From Apostichopus japonicus (Eukaryota > Echinodermata > Holothuroidea > Aspidochirotida > Stichopodidae): 64,000 bases of DNA. Of this stretch, positions 13,601 through 26,114 are shown piece by piece. A program made the position numbers and the translations under genes. The notes under the pieces were generated by a model. It did not search any database and was not told the DNA's origin. It saw only the letters and a program-made list of their open reading frames with translations. The stretch covers positions 19,926,917-19,990,916 of the forward strand of contig NC_092571.1 in assembly GCF_037975245.1 (NCBI RefSeq). Direction: 5' to 3'. Numbering within the stretch: position 1 is the stretch's first letter; every line of letters starts with the position of its first letter.

Positions 13601-15378
13601 TTAGGGTCGACAGAGGATGAAAATGAATCTTTACATTAAACTTGGTTTAGTTATCTTGCCCCCGGGGTCTATTTTTGGTGATTTTCTTTAGGATCTTAAA
13701 AAGTACTAATAAGCAATACACCTATAGTTTTAAGGTTTACTATTGGTTTCGGTCAAGCCAACACTTCCACTCACGACACTGAAATCAAACAAAGTTGAAT
13801 CACTTGTTGAATATTTGTGAACTTGAACCCGATGTAAAAACGAGGTACCGTACTGTATAGAACGAAATCGTCACTAACTTTCTGTACGAAGAAAGAAAAA
13901 TATCCTACATCGTAAACTTTGGTTTTGATTTTCACCCCGTATGGACATTTTGCCTCCCAGCACGTCTTTATCTGCCTGTAAAGGACTCTCTCTTTCTCCA
14001 CCTCTTTATATCTCTCTCTCTACGTGATATCCCAAAAGCAGGACACGTCACTTTCTCAGAAGTTTTGATCTTTGATACGTTTGTAGAATTATCTTTAAAA
14101 CAGCCCCATTGAGCCCCGTATATGTAAATGTCGAGATAGATTTCGAAATACTGTGAGTATTTTGCAATCTTCCATTAACCATGCGTGTTATTATTCTTGA
14201 AAACATTGGCTTACGTTTCAAAATGCCAGTGGTTTGAACAGAATACCCCGAATAAAAAGTGTATGGAATATATTTGTATTCAAAAGGTCAAACTGATAGA
14301 AATGCCATATTCTTGTATAAATGATGGATTATAGCCACATTTGCATACTTTATCGACCCCTTTAAGTAACTTTTGCTTTTCTTATCCATCAATATAAGTT
14401 CTATCATATGTGGTAGGTCCTTCTTGGTTTAGCCTACATTAAAGAGATATATCATTTTTTTCCTTCAATTTATCCATATCTTACAGTTATTTAATTTTCT
14501 TTGGTATCATGAAGTGAGTCCGTATACACTGGTACTCATGGTTGATTGCACACGTGTACTCGACCTCATGAATTTGTACTCGGGACATGTTGGAATATAG
14601 AATTGATACTAGTGCAAAAGTAAGTACTTGTACTGACGTGTTGAGCCTTGTACTCCTAGTCACTAATACGAATGGAATTCTAATAGTATTGGTACTCATG
14701 TGTTGTACTCGCACTACAAGGCTGTCTTAAAGTAACATGAACAATATAAATGATGATGATGTTAGCTCGGGACGATAGTCTAACCAATCATCCTAAGACT
14801 ACAAAAAAAAAACTTAAACAGTAATACACACACTAGCTGTAAATACACATACGCAGGAAACAATACATACAAGGTAATCATATAGGCTGCTGAGAACAGT
14901 ACCAGTAACGTAGGAAACGTAAAAAAGGGAAAAATTCTAGGAGAAACATTTGGCACAATCACACGTGTATCAATACATCAAAAGTAAAAGTAATAGAAAA
15001 AACAGTTTGTTAATGTATAAAGTAAACGGTTACAACGTCAAGAATTGTTGGCACTATTTTAAACTTGCTCAAGTCTTCGTCTTGTATATGAAGGAATACT
15101 TAATATATGCAAGTATCTTCAAATGACACCAGTTTAGCTGCTTTGAGGGAGAGTTGTTGTAAACGAAGATGATGGTGGTACTTACCATCTCTCAACGATA
15201 AACAAAATTTATCTATAAAATGACTGAAATCACTTTAAAAAAACTCTGTTTCTTAAGGTTGGAATAATGTTGTAAATAGAGATGATTGCATAGAAAGAGA
15301 AAAGTGTGTTATGCGTAAGAGAATAGCATATACAAGCTAATTTCAAAGGTATAAATACACTGAAGAAGTGCAATTTTA

Positions 15379-15383
<5 letters not shown>
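10678..15383. other. No gene recognised; several long C/G runs
   Basis: Runs of 10 or more C or G at 11783-11794, 12296-12310, 13320-13331 and 13476-13485. Around 14530-14710, loosely repeated GTACT, CTCATG and ACTCG motifs suggest an old tandem array. The segment near 13338-13490 shares CGCTTCTTGAAGTCT with 31590-31604. Confidence 0.55.
10890..10912. promoter_or_regulatory. Clustered E-box/CRE pentamer run
   Basis: CTCACGTGACGTGACGTGAC is followed by GTCA, so a CACGTG E-box leads through three GTGAC repeats into a full CRE (TGACGTCA, 10905-10912). It could bind bHLH-ZIP and CREB/ATF factors, or be a short simple repeat. No linked gene is visible. Confidence 0.3.
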
Positions 15384-15437
<54 letters not shown>

Positions 15438-15592
15438 CATATATATGTATATATATATATATATATATATTGGATATATATATATTTATATTTATACATA
15501 TATATCTATATATATATATAGATATATATTTATATATATAGATAGATAGATATATATAGATAGATATATATAGATAGATATATATATATATA
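15384..15592. repeat. TA/GATA microsatellite
   Basis: A long TA run with short interruptions passes into TATATAGATAGATA repeats. Frames rich in Ile-Tyr on either strand are artefacts. Confidence 0.97.
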
Positions 15593-16208
15593 GACTAGTC
15601 CCAACACAACCTATGATCTGTAATTTTTCACTTGCAAGTAGTAAAGTCTGTAATGATGAAGTTGCATGGATGTAATCCATGCAAACGATAATAATTTGTA
15701 AGACTATAAGAGACTATTAAAAATATAATAATTAAATTACTTTATTTATGCATCATAAGTTCCAGCTGCTTAGTGAATTGAAAATGTACTAAAATATTGT
15801 GTACAATTTTCTGTTTTTTTTTCCTTTGCATTTGATCAAATTTAGCGTCAGCTATACTCTCCTTGTATATCACTTGTCTTTCGTCGGATACATGATATAA
15901 ATAACCCGTGGTAGATATCATAACGATAATTTAATTACAAAACTTATAAATCAAACTGAATAGAAGCAGTAATAAGCGATATACAAAGGTTACATAATAA
16001 TTTGCAAAAGTCTGTGTTATTTGACCTTTCACGACGACAATTATCGAAATATCAAAGTACCATGTGATATATCTTAAAGTCAGGGAAGTGTTTCCTCGTT
16101 TTACGTATATGGCCTTTAAGAATTAATGAGATGACCTCATTATTCAATTAAACGTAAATATGAACGTACCCCTTTATGTGCACCTACTAGTTAGGAGCAG
16201 AGAATAGA

Positions 16209-16244
16209 GGGTGGGTTGGGTGGGGTGGGGTGGGGTGGGGTGGG
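16209..16244 (+). repeat. GGGGT simple repeat with G-quadruplex potential
   Basis: GGGTGGGTTGGG is followed by repeated TGGGG, giving more than four G-runs separated by single T. This is a textbook G-quadruplex motif on the plus strand. Confidence 0.9.
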
Positions 16245-17022
16245 AATTGCAAAAATTTCATCAGTTCATTATTAGGTATATTTTGAATTTTTCATTATAA
16301 TAAATCTTCATATTGACGAAGATGTTTGATGATTGTTAGCTTGAGGGTGGGGTAGAAATTGTCAATATTTTAGCGGTTCAATGCTAGAAATATTTTTTCA
16401 TTATATAACGTCATATTAACCATGCTTAAGTATTATTGGCGGGAGGAGGAGGTGGGGTGGGTGGGTCTGGAGGTGTATCAGTTCAGCATTTTGCTGTAAG
16501 AATCCATTACGCCTCTTTAATGCTATAAATCAAACACATTCCTGAGATACATGAATATCATACGTAGACTATGAACAAAGGTGGTAATTTTGAAGACATG
16601 ATAACCTTTAAGACTACGTGTTGAAATCACGCAAGAATGTATGCACGTGTGCAAGTGTATATATGTAAATAAATAGATAAAAGTAGGCCTAAGTGATCCT
16701 CAGAAAATACGTTAATCAGTAACGGATAGCTACGGTGTAGCTGATTCGCCTTGTTAAATCTACTCAACACTAACTTGCGTTACATCTTCACGTACGGACT
16801 CACTATAGTACAATGATTTTAAGTCTACAGTTCAGTTATAAATACGTTAGCGTTGTAACCACGTAACAAAAGGTTGATATAAAATGATCGCATTTTATCC
16901 AATCTGGAATTGCTCTGGTAGATAGATATAAATAATAATAAAACAATTGTACTATATCTTTGCTGGTTATTTAATGTTCATGTCTCAAAAGCGTGATATC
17001 ACTCCTCAGTCTGACAATATAT

Positions 17023-17238
17023 TACCCCTTATCCCATATCACCTATCCCTTATCCCCTATCCATTATCCTCTATCCCATAATTCATATCCCTTATCCCCT
17101 ATACCATATCCCTCACCCCTATCCCATATCCCATATCTCCTACCCCTATCCCATATCCCATAACCCATATCCTATATCCAATATCCCCTATCTCCTACCC
17201 CTATCCCGTATCCTGTATCCCTTATCCCGTATCCCTTT
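17023..17238. repeat. CCCTATCCCATAT-type minisatellite
   Basis: Overlapping variants of TATCCCTTATCCCC and TATCCCATATCCC run through the interval. The unit is short (about 7 or 14 bp) and imperfect. C-rich and pyrimidine-biased; no gene signal. Confidence 0.9.
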
Positions 17239-18932
17239 TAAGATTAATGACCGGAACACTGCGAATCTCTGCTAGAAGTCTACATTGCATTTCTATACCA
17301 GAGATGGCTTTTTAAACATCATGAGTTCATTGATCAAAGTGGCTGGACTGCCTAACCTAGCACACAGGCCATCAACTAAGCTCATCCAAAGCACCTACAA
17401 AACAAAATCAGACTTAAAAAACGTAAGGAGTTTATGGCATAACATGATATGATTATACATGAAAATATTGTTTAGGGACAAATGGTGCTGGATGGTGTCA
17501 TTAAATTGGTGCTATGTTGTTTGTCAGAATATGATAGAACTTTTCTGAACGTGTTGTTAGCAATTTATAAAACAATGGATGAAACATTAATATTTTGGTC
17601 TGTTCTTCGTAGATTAAAGCTTTTTTTTTTTAATATTGTATACATTAAGTGTATTTTAAAGGTGAACATCTTTAAAACGGAATAGTTGCAAATCTCTTAT
17701 AGACTCTCTCTATTTTTTGCACTATGACATTTCAACACTTGAAGTTATCTTTTAATGAGTTTATCATATTTTTGGTCTTGTCTTGAAGAAGAATTTCGTT
17801 GTTTTGGATTCACTATAGTTACGAGCTAGTTTTATTCTTTCCACTTATCTTTACGACCTAACAATATCCTTCTGAAGATGGGGTTGGATCTCTAATAAAA
17901 CTATAGTCTGTATAAAGCGGCATAGCCACATTTCATAGAACGCCATCTGCGCAACACTTAAAAATTCAATATCCTTAATAAACCAGGAAAAGAAAGTGCA
18001 TGGGGTGAGAACCGAAATCACGTCTTGCAATACCATTTGGAAATTTCAAATCAATGAGTAGGTCAACCAAATTCTCAAGAACGCGAGAATTATCTGCTGA
18101 CTTTACTACTTGGATTTTGATAATTCAAAACTAGCGTTTGTGCATTCATTTGTGAGTAGCTTGACCCGAACCTACTTTTACGAACGATTCTGTGATTTTT
18201 TTTAAGAAGATGAAAACACGAAAAGAGAAAAGATGAGGTCTGGTTTTCAATTTTGTGGGCGTCTTAATCGCTCTCCGTGGGACAAATAAGAGGAAAATTG
18301 ACACTTTAGGGAACGATGCAAAATGGAGAGTAGAATACTATACTGAGTTTAGTTACAAACAATTACGAACCGGATAGAACCGTAGGTCTTAAAAACAAAG
18401 AACTTCATTAACAATTCTACTTAACGATTTGTTTAGACTATGTTCATTCTGAGTGTATACATGTGGGATTGGTGATTTTTACGACGATCAGATAAACTCG
18501 GAGACGAAAAGCGATTATTTACAAATAAACTTGTAAGAGAAATTGGAGGCGGGTGGAACCTGGGAATACGAGTTAATATAAACTACAATGTCCTGGAATT
18601 TACCATCTACAACGAATCGAACTGTTGCACCGTATGATGCGAATCACATTATGACATGGTGATATTTTTTTTTAATTAACTTATTTAGAGAACCTCATTT
18701 TGAGTGAGGGATGTAACATTGCAAAGGCGATGTGGCGTGTCCTTACCTTGGGCGATAATATGATACATACCGTAAAGTTGATAAATATCTAGTCAGTAAT
18801 CCAAACTGTAAAAAAACTCCAACGTACTATATTATACTATACTGTAATGTCGTTGATCATCATATCTGTCGCCCTCTATTTAGCTAGGCTACATGTAACT
18901 GTTTTTAGCCACATGTGCTTTCCTTGAGGACA

Positions 18933-18960
18933 GTGACGTAAGTATTACGGGTCACGTGAC
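18933..18960. promoter_or_regulatory. CRE-like and palindromic E-box pair
   Basis: TGACGTAA (about 18934) is followed by the 10 bp palindrome GTCACGTGAC (18951-18960), with CAGCTG about 15 bases further on. The motifs are exact, but no TATA box or exon is recognised near them. Confidence 0.25.
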
Positions 18961-19241
18961 GTCTGCTCACCAGCTCAGCTGAATCAGATCCCGTGATCCA
19001 GTGCTTCATGCCGATGTATTTTCTTTACCGTGGCTGATTGCAGTAATAGATTACGAAATCTACTCAGCGATCGTTCTTCACTCGTTTTTTTTTTTTTGGG
19101 GGGGGGGGTGTTATTTTCTTTGCATGTAATAGCGAGATTCAAGGTTCATCGTTACTAACACACAAACATCGAAGCCGCACCAGTCCTCATTATATAGGGA
19201 ATATTTGGGCGCCCCCGGAATCTTAGACTGAGTTAGCGTTA

Positions 19242-19810
19242 TCATACCATACCATACCATACCATACCACACCGGCCATACCATACCATACCATACCATA
19301 CTATACCATACCATACCATACCATACAATACAATACCATACAATACCAGACCATACCATACTATACCATACCATACCATACTACACCACCCTACCGTCCA
19401 TACCACACCATTCCATACTATACCATACCATACCATACTATACCATACCATACCATACCATACCATACCATACCATACCATACCATACCATACCATACCA
19501 TACCATACCATACCATACCATACCATACCATACCATACCATACAATACCATACTATACCATACCATACCATACTACACCACCCTACCGTCCATACCACAC
19601 CATTCCATACTATACCATACCATACCATACCAAACCATACCATACCATACCATACCATACCATACAATACAATACCATACAATACCAGACCATACCATAC
19701 TATACCATACCATACCATACTACACCACCCTACCGTCCATACCACACCATTCCATACTATACCATACCATACCATACCATACCATACCACCCTACCGTCC
19801 ATACCATACT
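19242..19810. repeat. CATAC pentamer array with higher-order structure
   Basis: (CATAC)n fills the span, with variants such as CATACTATAC, CATACAATAC and CATACCAGAC. A marker block, CTACACCACCCTACCGTCC, recurs at 19381, 19573 and 19720, with a partial copy near 19788; a second marker, ACAATACAATACCATACAA, recurs at about 19325 and 19664. So longer blocks were duplicated within the array. The 186-codon minus-strand frame of Met-Val-Trp-Tyr is only a translation of the pentamer. Confidence 0.97.
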
Positions 19811-21073
19811 TTCCATATTAACGTCTAATTCTATTTCATGCCTCACTGCACTACCCTTTACGTATCTTCCCCGATTGCTATCATCTTTGGGACCCGAAAG
19901 GGAAACCATGGAGTAACTCTTACCGACCTTGCAAAATTGTGAGGGGCACCGCGTATTGCAAAGTCGGCAATGACTGGAACGCGGATCGCAAAGTCAGTAA
20001 TTACTACTACGGTTAGATTCGTCCAACACAGCAGTGTATGGAAACGTTGTACTCAAAGCCGAAGCTAAAGTGAATTAGACAGATCATACATTCGGAGTCT
20101 ATGCATGCTAGCTTCTTCAATACCTCCTACATTATCTATCGGGAAACATTTCATACTGTAGTTTTAATATTTCCTTTTAACACATACCGCTATATCTAGT
20201 ACTGTGGCTTACACATGTGAACACATGCTCTCTCTGGACACTAACATCCGTTACTCGTCGTCGAACACTAACTACATCTTGCCATTTATGAATGTTTTCT
20301 CCAATCATCAAGCACTTGAACAGTTTTGTCGTTTAATCAAGTCAACATACCTGCACTTAAATAACCTGTAACTAAACAAAAGAGAAACATATAAAAAACA
20401 AACCAAAAAGACAAATCTTAAGATAAGTTTATACTCGTTGTACGCAGACCGTATCAAATTACCTAATTTTACGGCACATCTTGTCCAGGTTCAACGATAG
20501 ATAAAGTTTATGATCAAAATTCAAACGGTACCCACGTGGAATGATTTTCCCAAAATTAATTTCCTGTCCACAATTTTGGCTCCTCCCGAAGCAGATGTGA
20601 ACAAGCGTTCTGGGAGGTGCTTATACGCTACATTAAGCATGTCAGATATTAATTAAGGCTCTAACCGTCAGTTGCAATTGCCTGAGCTGTGATAGACCAT
20701 CACGTGTCTTGTCGTCAAATGGGAAATAATTCCAAGACTTCTCTCAAACCAGAAACTCTACCGTCTAACAATATTAAAGAAATATAGACGATTCGAGGAG
20801 AAATTTCCTATTCCGGTGGGGGAATTGGATTATACTGTTAAATATAAAGTCGTGTTTTTTGTAGCCTCCTATATATTTGTGTGTGTTTTTTTTTGTACGG
20901 TACACGCTACTGGAGGATACAATACAAACATAGAATTAACACGTGAACTCAACTGTCTTACTTTCAGTTTATGAACTAATAAACATTGCTGCCTGCTAAA
21001 GTAAAAGGGCAATAATCCACATATGCTCTGAAAATAACCAACCATAGTCGACCAGTTATCGTTTTGCTCTGAC

Positions 21074-21615
21074 AGCCGATTCTCATGGCTTTATCAGTTA
21101 AAACTGGTAAAGGTGAGTACCCGTTAATCAGCTAAAACTGATGTATGTTATAATTTCTTAACATGTCTTTAATTTATGAACAGTTGCTACTGAGAAGGAC
21201 TTACAAACAGAAATGACCAAGCACACAATCCTATGCATAATAATTGGTTGGACTAAAAAGATCACTGTAAAGGTTTCGCAAATAATTCCGTCCAAATAGT
21301 AACAGAAAGTGGATGACACTTTACTGCAAAACACTTAAAATCTGCAAATCGAACCATCTTTACCAGGTATACTTACTAGTAAAACATAGTGACAGTTTTT
21401 TAGACTTCTAACCAGTCATTAGTTGAAACAGCCTCTGATTAACGGTTGTCTCTTAATCACAGTACAAACTGATCAAGCCATGTACATTGGGTGCACAGTA
21501 GCATCTGCTGACAGGTCTAACATGTGTTACGGTGTTATAACACACATCCGTTAATATTGATTAACGGTTGTCTCCTATTCACAGTACAAACTGATCAAGC
21601 CATGTGCATTGGGTG
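21074..21615 (-). mobile_element. MITE-like family 2, copy 2 (inverted)
   Basis: The family in reverse orientation. It runs from AGCCGATTCTCATGGCTTTA through the body (ATAGTGACAGTTTTTTAGAC) to the subunits, ending ATGTGCATTGGGTG. Two subunits are present, but the outer one is shortened. The terminal motif around CCGTTAATCAGCTAAAACTG (from about 21121) is an inverted match to the subunit motif, so the element has long, imperfect terminal inverted repeats. It sits 75 bases before hAT MITE copy A. Confidence 0.75.
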
Positions 21616-21689
21616 GCTCTGAAAATCTCGTGTCCAGTTTATTAATTTATTTATTTTAGCGATTCTCATTAATATCCATGTGTAACGTT

Positions 21690-22064
21690 CAAGGGCGTAG
21701 GAACCGGGGGGGCTGGGAGGGGGCCGGCCCCCCAGTGAAAAATATGGAGGGGCGGAAGTATCATTCCGCCCCCCCCCCCCGCTTCGCAAGTCAGAAAACC
21801 CCTTTTTCATTTCCAAATGAGAAAAAAATCTCATTTGGAGCACCAAATTGCATCTAAGGCCAGGTGAAAATGCAAAATTATATACAAAATGGAGTGGGTG
21901 GGTTGAAGTGTGCTATATTGCAACAAATTGCATCTGAGGCCACCTGGAAATGCAACAAAATTCCAAAGGGGAGGGGGACACCCCCTCCCCTTAGACCCCT
22001 CCCCCAGGCCGGCCGTCAGTCTTCAGCCCCCCCCCCCACTCAAAAGTACCTTCCTACGCCACTG
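21690..22064 (+). mobile_element. hAT-type MITE, copy A (375 bp)
   Basis: A non-autonomous DNA transposon flanked by a perfect 8 bp target-site duplication, GTAACGTT (21682-21689 and 22065-22072). The ends are inverted: CAAGGGCGTAGGAA at the left, and the reverse complement of the right end reads CAGTGGCGTAGGAA. An 8 bp duplication with CA...TG ends is the hallmark of the hAT superfamily. Inside are a perfect hairpin (11 bp arms 21822-21832 and 21839-21849, six-A loop), two diverged direct copies of a ~37 bp segment starting AAATTGCATCT, and C-rich runs near both ends. There is no transposase coding capacity; short open frames here are by-products of G/C-rich sequence. Same family as 25748-26114 and 56856-57230. 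Confidence 0.9.
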
Positions 22065-23003
22065 GTAACGTTATAACATTGGAACAGTATCTTTATGGTT
22101 CACTATGACGTCACCATGATTTCAATCAGTAGACCTTCCTTGATTATAGGAAACTACTTTTAGTCTTTTATCATTTTAACTTAACGTAAATTTAGATTAT
22201 AATGAAAAGAATATTCACTTTTGATCAAGTGCAGTTTCTATTTTTTATATAAGCAACGATCGTATTTTTAGCAAACGGTCGAACACAATGACTGTGGCTA
22301 ATGTCACGTGACAAGGACATACATTAGACGTTAAGGGTAGGGGGGTTGAAATTAAAACCCAACGCACGTGCGGCTACTTGATTTACAATGATAGCTAATT
22401 AATTAGCCCAGTTATAAATAAAAGTGCTGCAAATGTTTTGTTCTTTGGGAAGGAAGGGAAAAGGAGGAGGGGTGGACGGAACTTAGAGTGAATCCATCTT
22501 GTAATGGATCTAGTCTACTTTGTGATTAATTTATAGTCATGGCGACCACAATATTTATACGCAAAACATAAACTCATGAAACAACATTCAGCAGCGGCAA
22601 TATGTATGTATCGTTCCCAAAGAATGAGCTGAACTTTCATAGACTTAGAGAAATATCGACGTAACTGAGAAAATGAAGCCAAGAAACAGCAAGGCTGCAG
22701 AAATTCTTCAAGGTTCAATAAACAAGAGTAGTTTTGTAAGTATTCTATCCAGTAAGCGTGGTATGCAATTGCGTCGAGATAAAACAGTTAAAAATCAATG
22801 GCATCTAGAAGCTTGCTCACGATGCAGGTGCAGCTCAATGGAATTTGTCAATGTACTATATAACACATGCAAAAGCACTAAAGATCCATGATAAATAAAT
22901 CACGTTCACTATAGAACGTCTAATTATTACTTCTAGTTTTATTTCAAATTATTAGCGAGACAAAGCGACGAGGGGAGGAAATGGAGAGGGAGAAGATGGA
23001 GTG

Positions 23004-23430
23004 TGGTAGGGTAGGGTAGGGTTGGCTGGGATAGGGTTGGCTGGGGTAGAGTTGGGTGGGGTAGGGTTGGCTAGGGTAGGGTTGGCTGGGGTAGGGTTGG
23101 CTGGGGTAGGGTTGGCTGGGGTAGAGTTGGCTGGGGTAGGGTTGGCTGGGGTAGGGTTGGCCGGGGTAGCGTTGGCTAAGGTAGGGTTGACTGGGGTAGT
23201 GTTGGCTGGGGAAGGGTTGGCCGGGGAGGGTTGGTTGGGGAAGGGTTGGCTGGGGTAGGGTTGGCTGGGTAGGGGTTGGCTAGGAAAGGATTGGCTGAGG
23301 AAGGGTTGGCTGGGTAGGGTTCGCTGGGAAAGGATTGGCTGAGGTTGGTTTGGCTGCATATGGTTGGCTGGGGTAGGATTGGCTGGGGAAGGGTTGGCTG
23401 GGGTAGGGTTGGCTGGGGTAGGTGTTGGTG
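23004..23430. repeat. 15 bp G-rich minisatellite (GGGTAGGGTTGGCTG)
   Basis: About 28 tandem copies of a 15 bp unit, GGGTAGGGTTGGCTG with variants, often GGGG. Because 15 is a multiple of three, both strands stay open for long stretches (Gly-Val-Gly-Leu-Ala on plus, Pro-Ala-Asn-Pro on minus). I treat these as artefacts: there is no start context, no flanking exon, and units differ by indels that shift the frame. The G-runs give strong G-quadruplex potential on the plus strand. Confidence 0.95.
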
Positions 23431-24165
23431 TAAGTGTACTAAGTGTAAGTGTAAGTGTACATGTAGATATATATATTGATCAATTACATAAATATTGTCA
23501 TTTGTGACATCATTTTTCAAACCATGCGATATCATTGGCACTCATGTATTGGAGGGCAGATCACATGACATAAAACCAAAGTCACTTTCAGATATTGATG
23601 ATCATACGTTTTATTTCATATCAGAGAATTTTAGGATGGCAATATTTATTACTTTAATAATAATGATAGCGTACAAGGTTCCATGTACACCTTTTGCTCG
23701 TGCGTCATGCATCTGATTTTGCGCAGTAAGACACAACATTAATTAGATTGCGTACTGTAATCAGCATGCACCGTACAAATTGTGTGACGTCATACAACCC
23801 TAATCTCTTTATATCGCAACGCTGATTGCAAAGATTATGTCGGAAGTAAATTGATTGGTTTGAACATTTTTTATCCTAATAAAGTCATAATGATACAGAT
23901 GTTGAATAAAGTCACGAAATTTTAAGTTGCCAGATAAAAATTATCTGAGGTTCATAAAACCTTTTAAATCCAAGCCTTGCGCAGAAAACTTTCAATTACG
24001 ATATAAGGGAAATGATTCCATCAAAGATTTAAAATAATTTAAATCATCAATTTCTACAACCGCATTGGCGATTGGAAAATCCCTGCAAATTAACACAACT
24101 TTGGGAATTTCAAGTTGTAATTCTCGTTTGGTATTGAAATTCCATATAGCAATGCTAGTTCATTA

Positions 24166-24168
<3 letters not shown>

Positions 24169-24228
<60 letters not shown>

Positions 24229-24274
24229 GATATATATATATATATATGATATATATATATTTATATATTTATAC

Positions 24275-24343
<69 letters not shown>
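24169..24343. repeat. TA microsatellite
   Basis: Long TA run interrupted by TTTATATATGATA and TTATACATA segments. Ile-Tyr frames are artefacts. Confidence 0.97.
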
Positions 24344-24346
<3 letters not shown>

Positions 24347-24365
24347 GAAAATCGTAATGAGTTGG

Positions 24366-24419
24366 AGAAATATTTTTTCAGTTATATATATATATATATA
24401 TAACTGAAAAAATATTTCT
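24366..24419. repeat. 54 bp perfect palindrome with TA core
   Basis: Arms of AGAAATATTTTTTCAGTTA plus TA repeats are exactly inverted around the centre at 24392/24393, with no spacer. It lies 22 bases after the TA microsatellite. It can extrude as a cruciform. Confidence 0.95.
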
Positions 24420-25747
24420 GATAAGTTTATTTTTTATGATTACTATGGTACCATAATGACTTATAAAACTGTCCATTTCAGTTCATTTTTATGTCAATAA
24501 AAGTTAAACAAACAGGCTACGGCAACAAATTGTATTTGAAAAGCGATAGGCCTATATCTCAGATCTAAGAGAATAATCTATCTTTTCTGTTTGAAAGTTT
24601 CCGCAAGAATCTTCAGTGAACACATTGATATTATTTAAGAGTCTTCGAATTTTTTTTTTTTTTCTCGAAAGGAATATGAGTTCATTTATATGAGATAATG
24701 GACTTAACATGAGCATACAAAAGACTTTAAATATTCTGCCTATATGAGGCACACACACTCGCACACATAGACACAAAAACAATTTCTCCTTGTGTATACC
24801 AACCTGGTGAATAACACTATAGGCATATATGTAAAGATTCTTACAGAAAAAGACCATCACTGAAGTCTGACCGACAATGTTAATCTATATAGAAGAGAGA
24901 ATTCACATTATCGTCAGAGATTCGGTTAGTAATTCGGCGAGGTTTACGGTTGGTTTCAAGCAGCTGCAATAGATTTGTCGAATAAATCACATGACCATGA
25001 GTTTCCTGTAATGTAAATTAATGAAAATAATAAGATTTTAATTGTTCTAGACGCAATCTGTCAACCATTGAGGATTGTTTTATTTCTAAGAATATTTCTC
25101 CGCCCTTTAGAATGTTCCGGTTTCCTCTGCTCTCGTTCCCTTATTTATACCATTTAATGAGACATTTACGCTACGAGCTCTGATTGGGTAAAAGGTCAAG
25201 CCACGCACACACGCGTAGGCCTATATAGGCAAAGCATAGAAAAATAATTATACACAGCTGACAAATTGAAAGAGCACAAAAGGTTAATGTAAATACAATA
25301 AAGTGAGAAAGAAAGTAGGCTCCAGATACAGATAAATAAAACATTATACTGAGAGAGAAAACAGCCTAGATTCTGTCATAACCTCAATTTAAAGTTTATA
25401 ATGACTTGCCAAAAAAGGGGAATCAATTACATAATTCGCCTAATTCTTGTATAGGCTTCAAGTCTGCAGACTATATGAGCTTTGGAAGATTCGTTTTTTT
25501 TTAAGTAGTTTTTTCGTTACCGCTATAAAGGCACTCGACATTTAAACCACACTTTGTTTACTACGGGTTTCAGATGCTATATAGCATTGTTATACAATGT
25601 GTTCAATCAATAGACAATACTCCCTCTGAAATGCCTTTAAATGGCCACCTCATAACCCCATCCCACCCCTAACCCCACCCACGCGCATGTAAAAGATGAG
25701 CAACTCAGTGGATAGAGAGACTGTACTTGTTTTCATAGCGTCGCTAA

Positions 25748-26114
25748 CAGTGGCGTAGGAAGGTACTTTTGAGTGGGGGGGGGGGGGCTGAAGACTGATG
25801 GCCGGGGGAGGGGTCTAAAGGGAGGGGTGTCCCCTCCCCCTTTGAAATTGTTCGCATTTCCAGGTGGCCTCAGATGCAATTTGGTGCAATATAGCACACT
25901 TCAACCCACCCACTCCATTTTGAATATAATTTTGAATTTTCACCTGGCCTTAGATGCAATTTGGTGCAGCAAATGAGAGTTTTTTCTCATTTGGAAATGA
26001 AAAAGGGGTTTTCTGACTTGCGAAGCGGGGGGGGGGGGCGGAATGATACTTCCGCCCCTCCATATTTTTCACTGGGGGGCTGGCGCCCCCAGCCCCCCGG
26101 TTCCTACGCCCTTG
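25748..26114 (-). mobile_element. hAT-type MITE, copy B (367 bp, inverted)
   Basis: The same element as 21690-22064 in the opposite orientation, starting CAGTGGCGTAGGAAGG and ending CCTACGCCCTTG. The flanks are GTCGCTAA (25740-25747) and GTCGCTAC (26115-26122), an 8 bp target-site duplication with one mismatch. The internal hairpin around AAATGAGA and both ~37 bp internal repeats are kept. The different duplication from copies A and C shows an independent insertion. No coding capacity. Confidence 0.88.

Larger units (their letters stand above)
15593..19241. other. No gene recognised outside the G-rich and CCCTATCC repeats
   Basis: Apart from the simple repeats at 16209 and 17023, the span is AT-rich. 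Frames of 60-70 codons (17482, 17851) have no domain or start context. Confidence 0.55.
19811..23003. other. Intergenic, with two transposon copies
   Basis: Outside the two elements at 21074-22064, nothing is recognised. A 72-codon frame at 22673-22891 starts at an ATG and has a GTAAGT 63 bases in, but no homology or hydrophobic leader. Confidence 0.5.

Noticed and set aside
15230-15680. Ile-Tyr-rich frames here and at 24065-24403 and 53725-54060
   Set aside because: Translations of TA microsatellites.
19242-19802. 186-codon minus-strand frame rich in Met-Val-Trp-Tyr
   Set aside because: It is a direct translation of the CATAC pentamer; no other coding signal.
22673-22891. 72-codon ATG frame with an internal GTAAGT
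   Set aside because: No hydrophobic leader, domain or promoter; GTAAGT can occur by chance.
22952-23541. Long frames of Pro-Ala-Asn-Pro (minus) and Gly-Val-Gly-Leu-Ala (plus), collagen- or antifreeze-like
   Set aside because: The 15 bp G-rich repeat is a multiple of three, so frames stay open on both strands. Indels shift the frame and there is no exon context.
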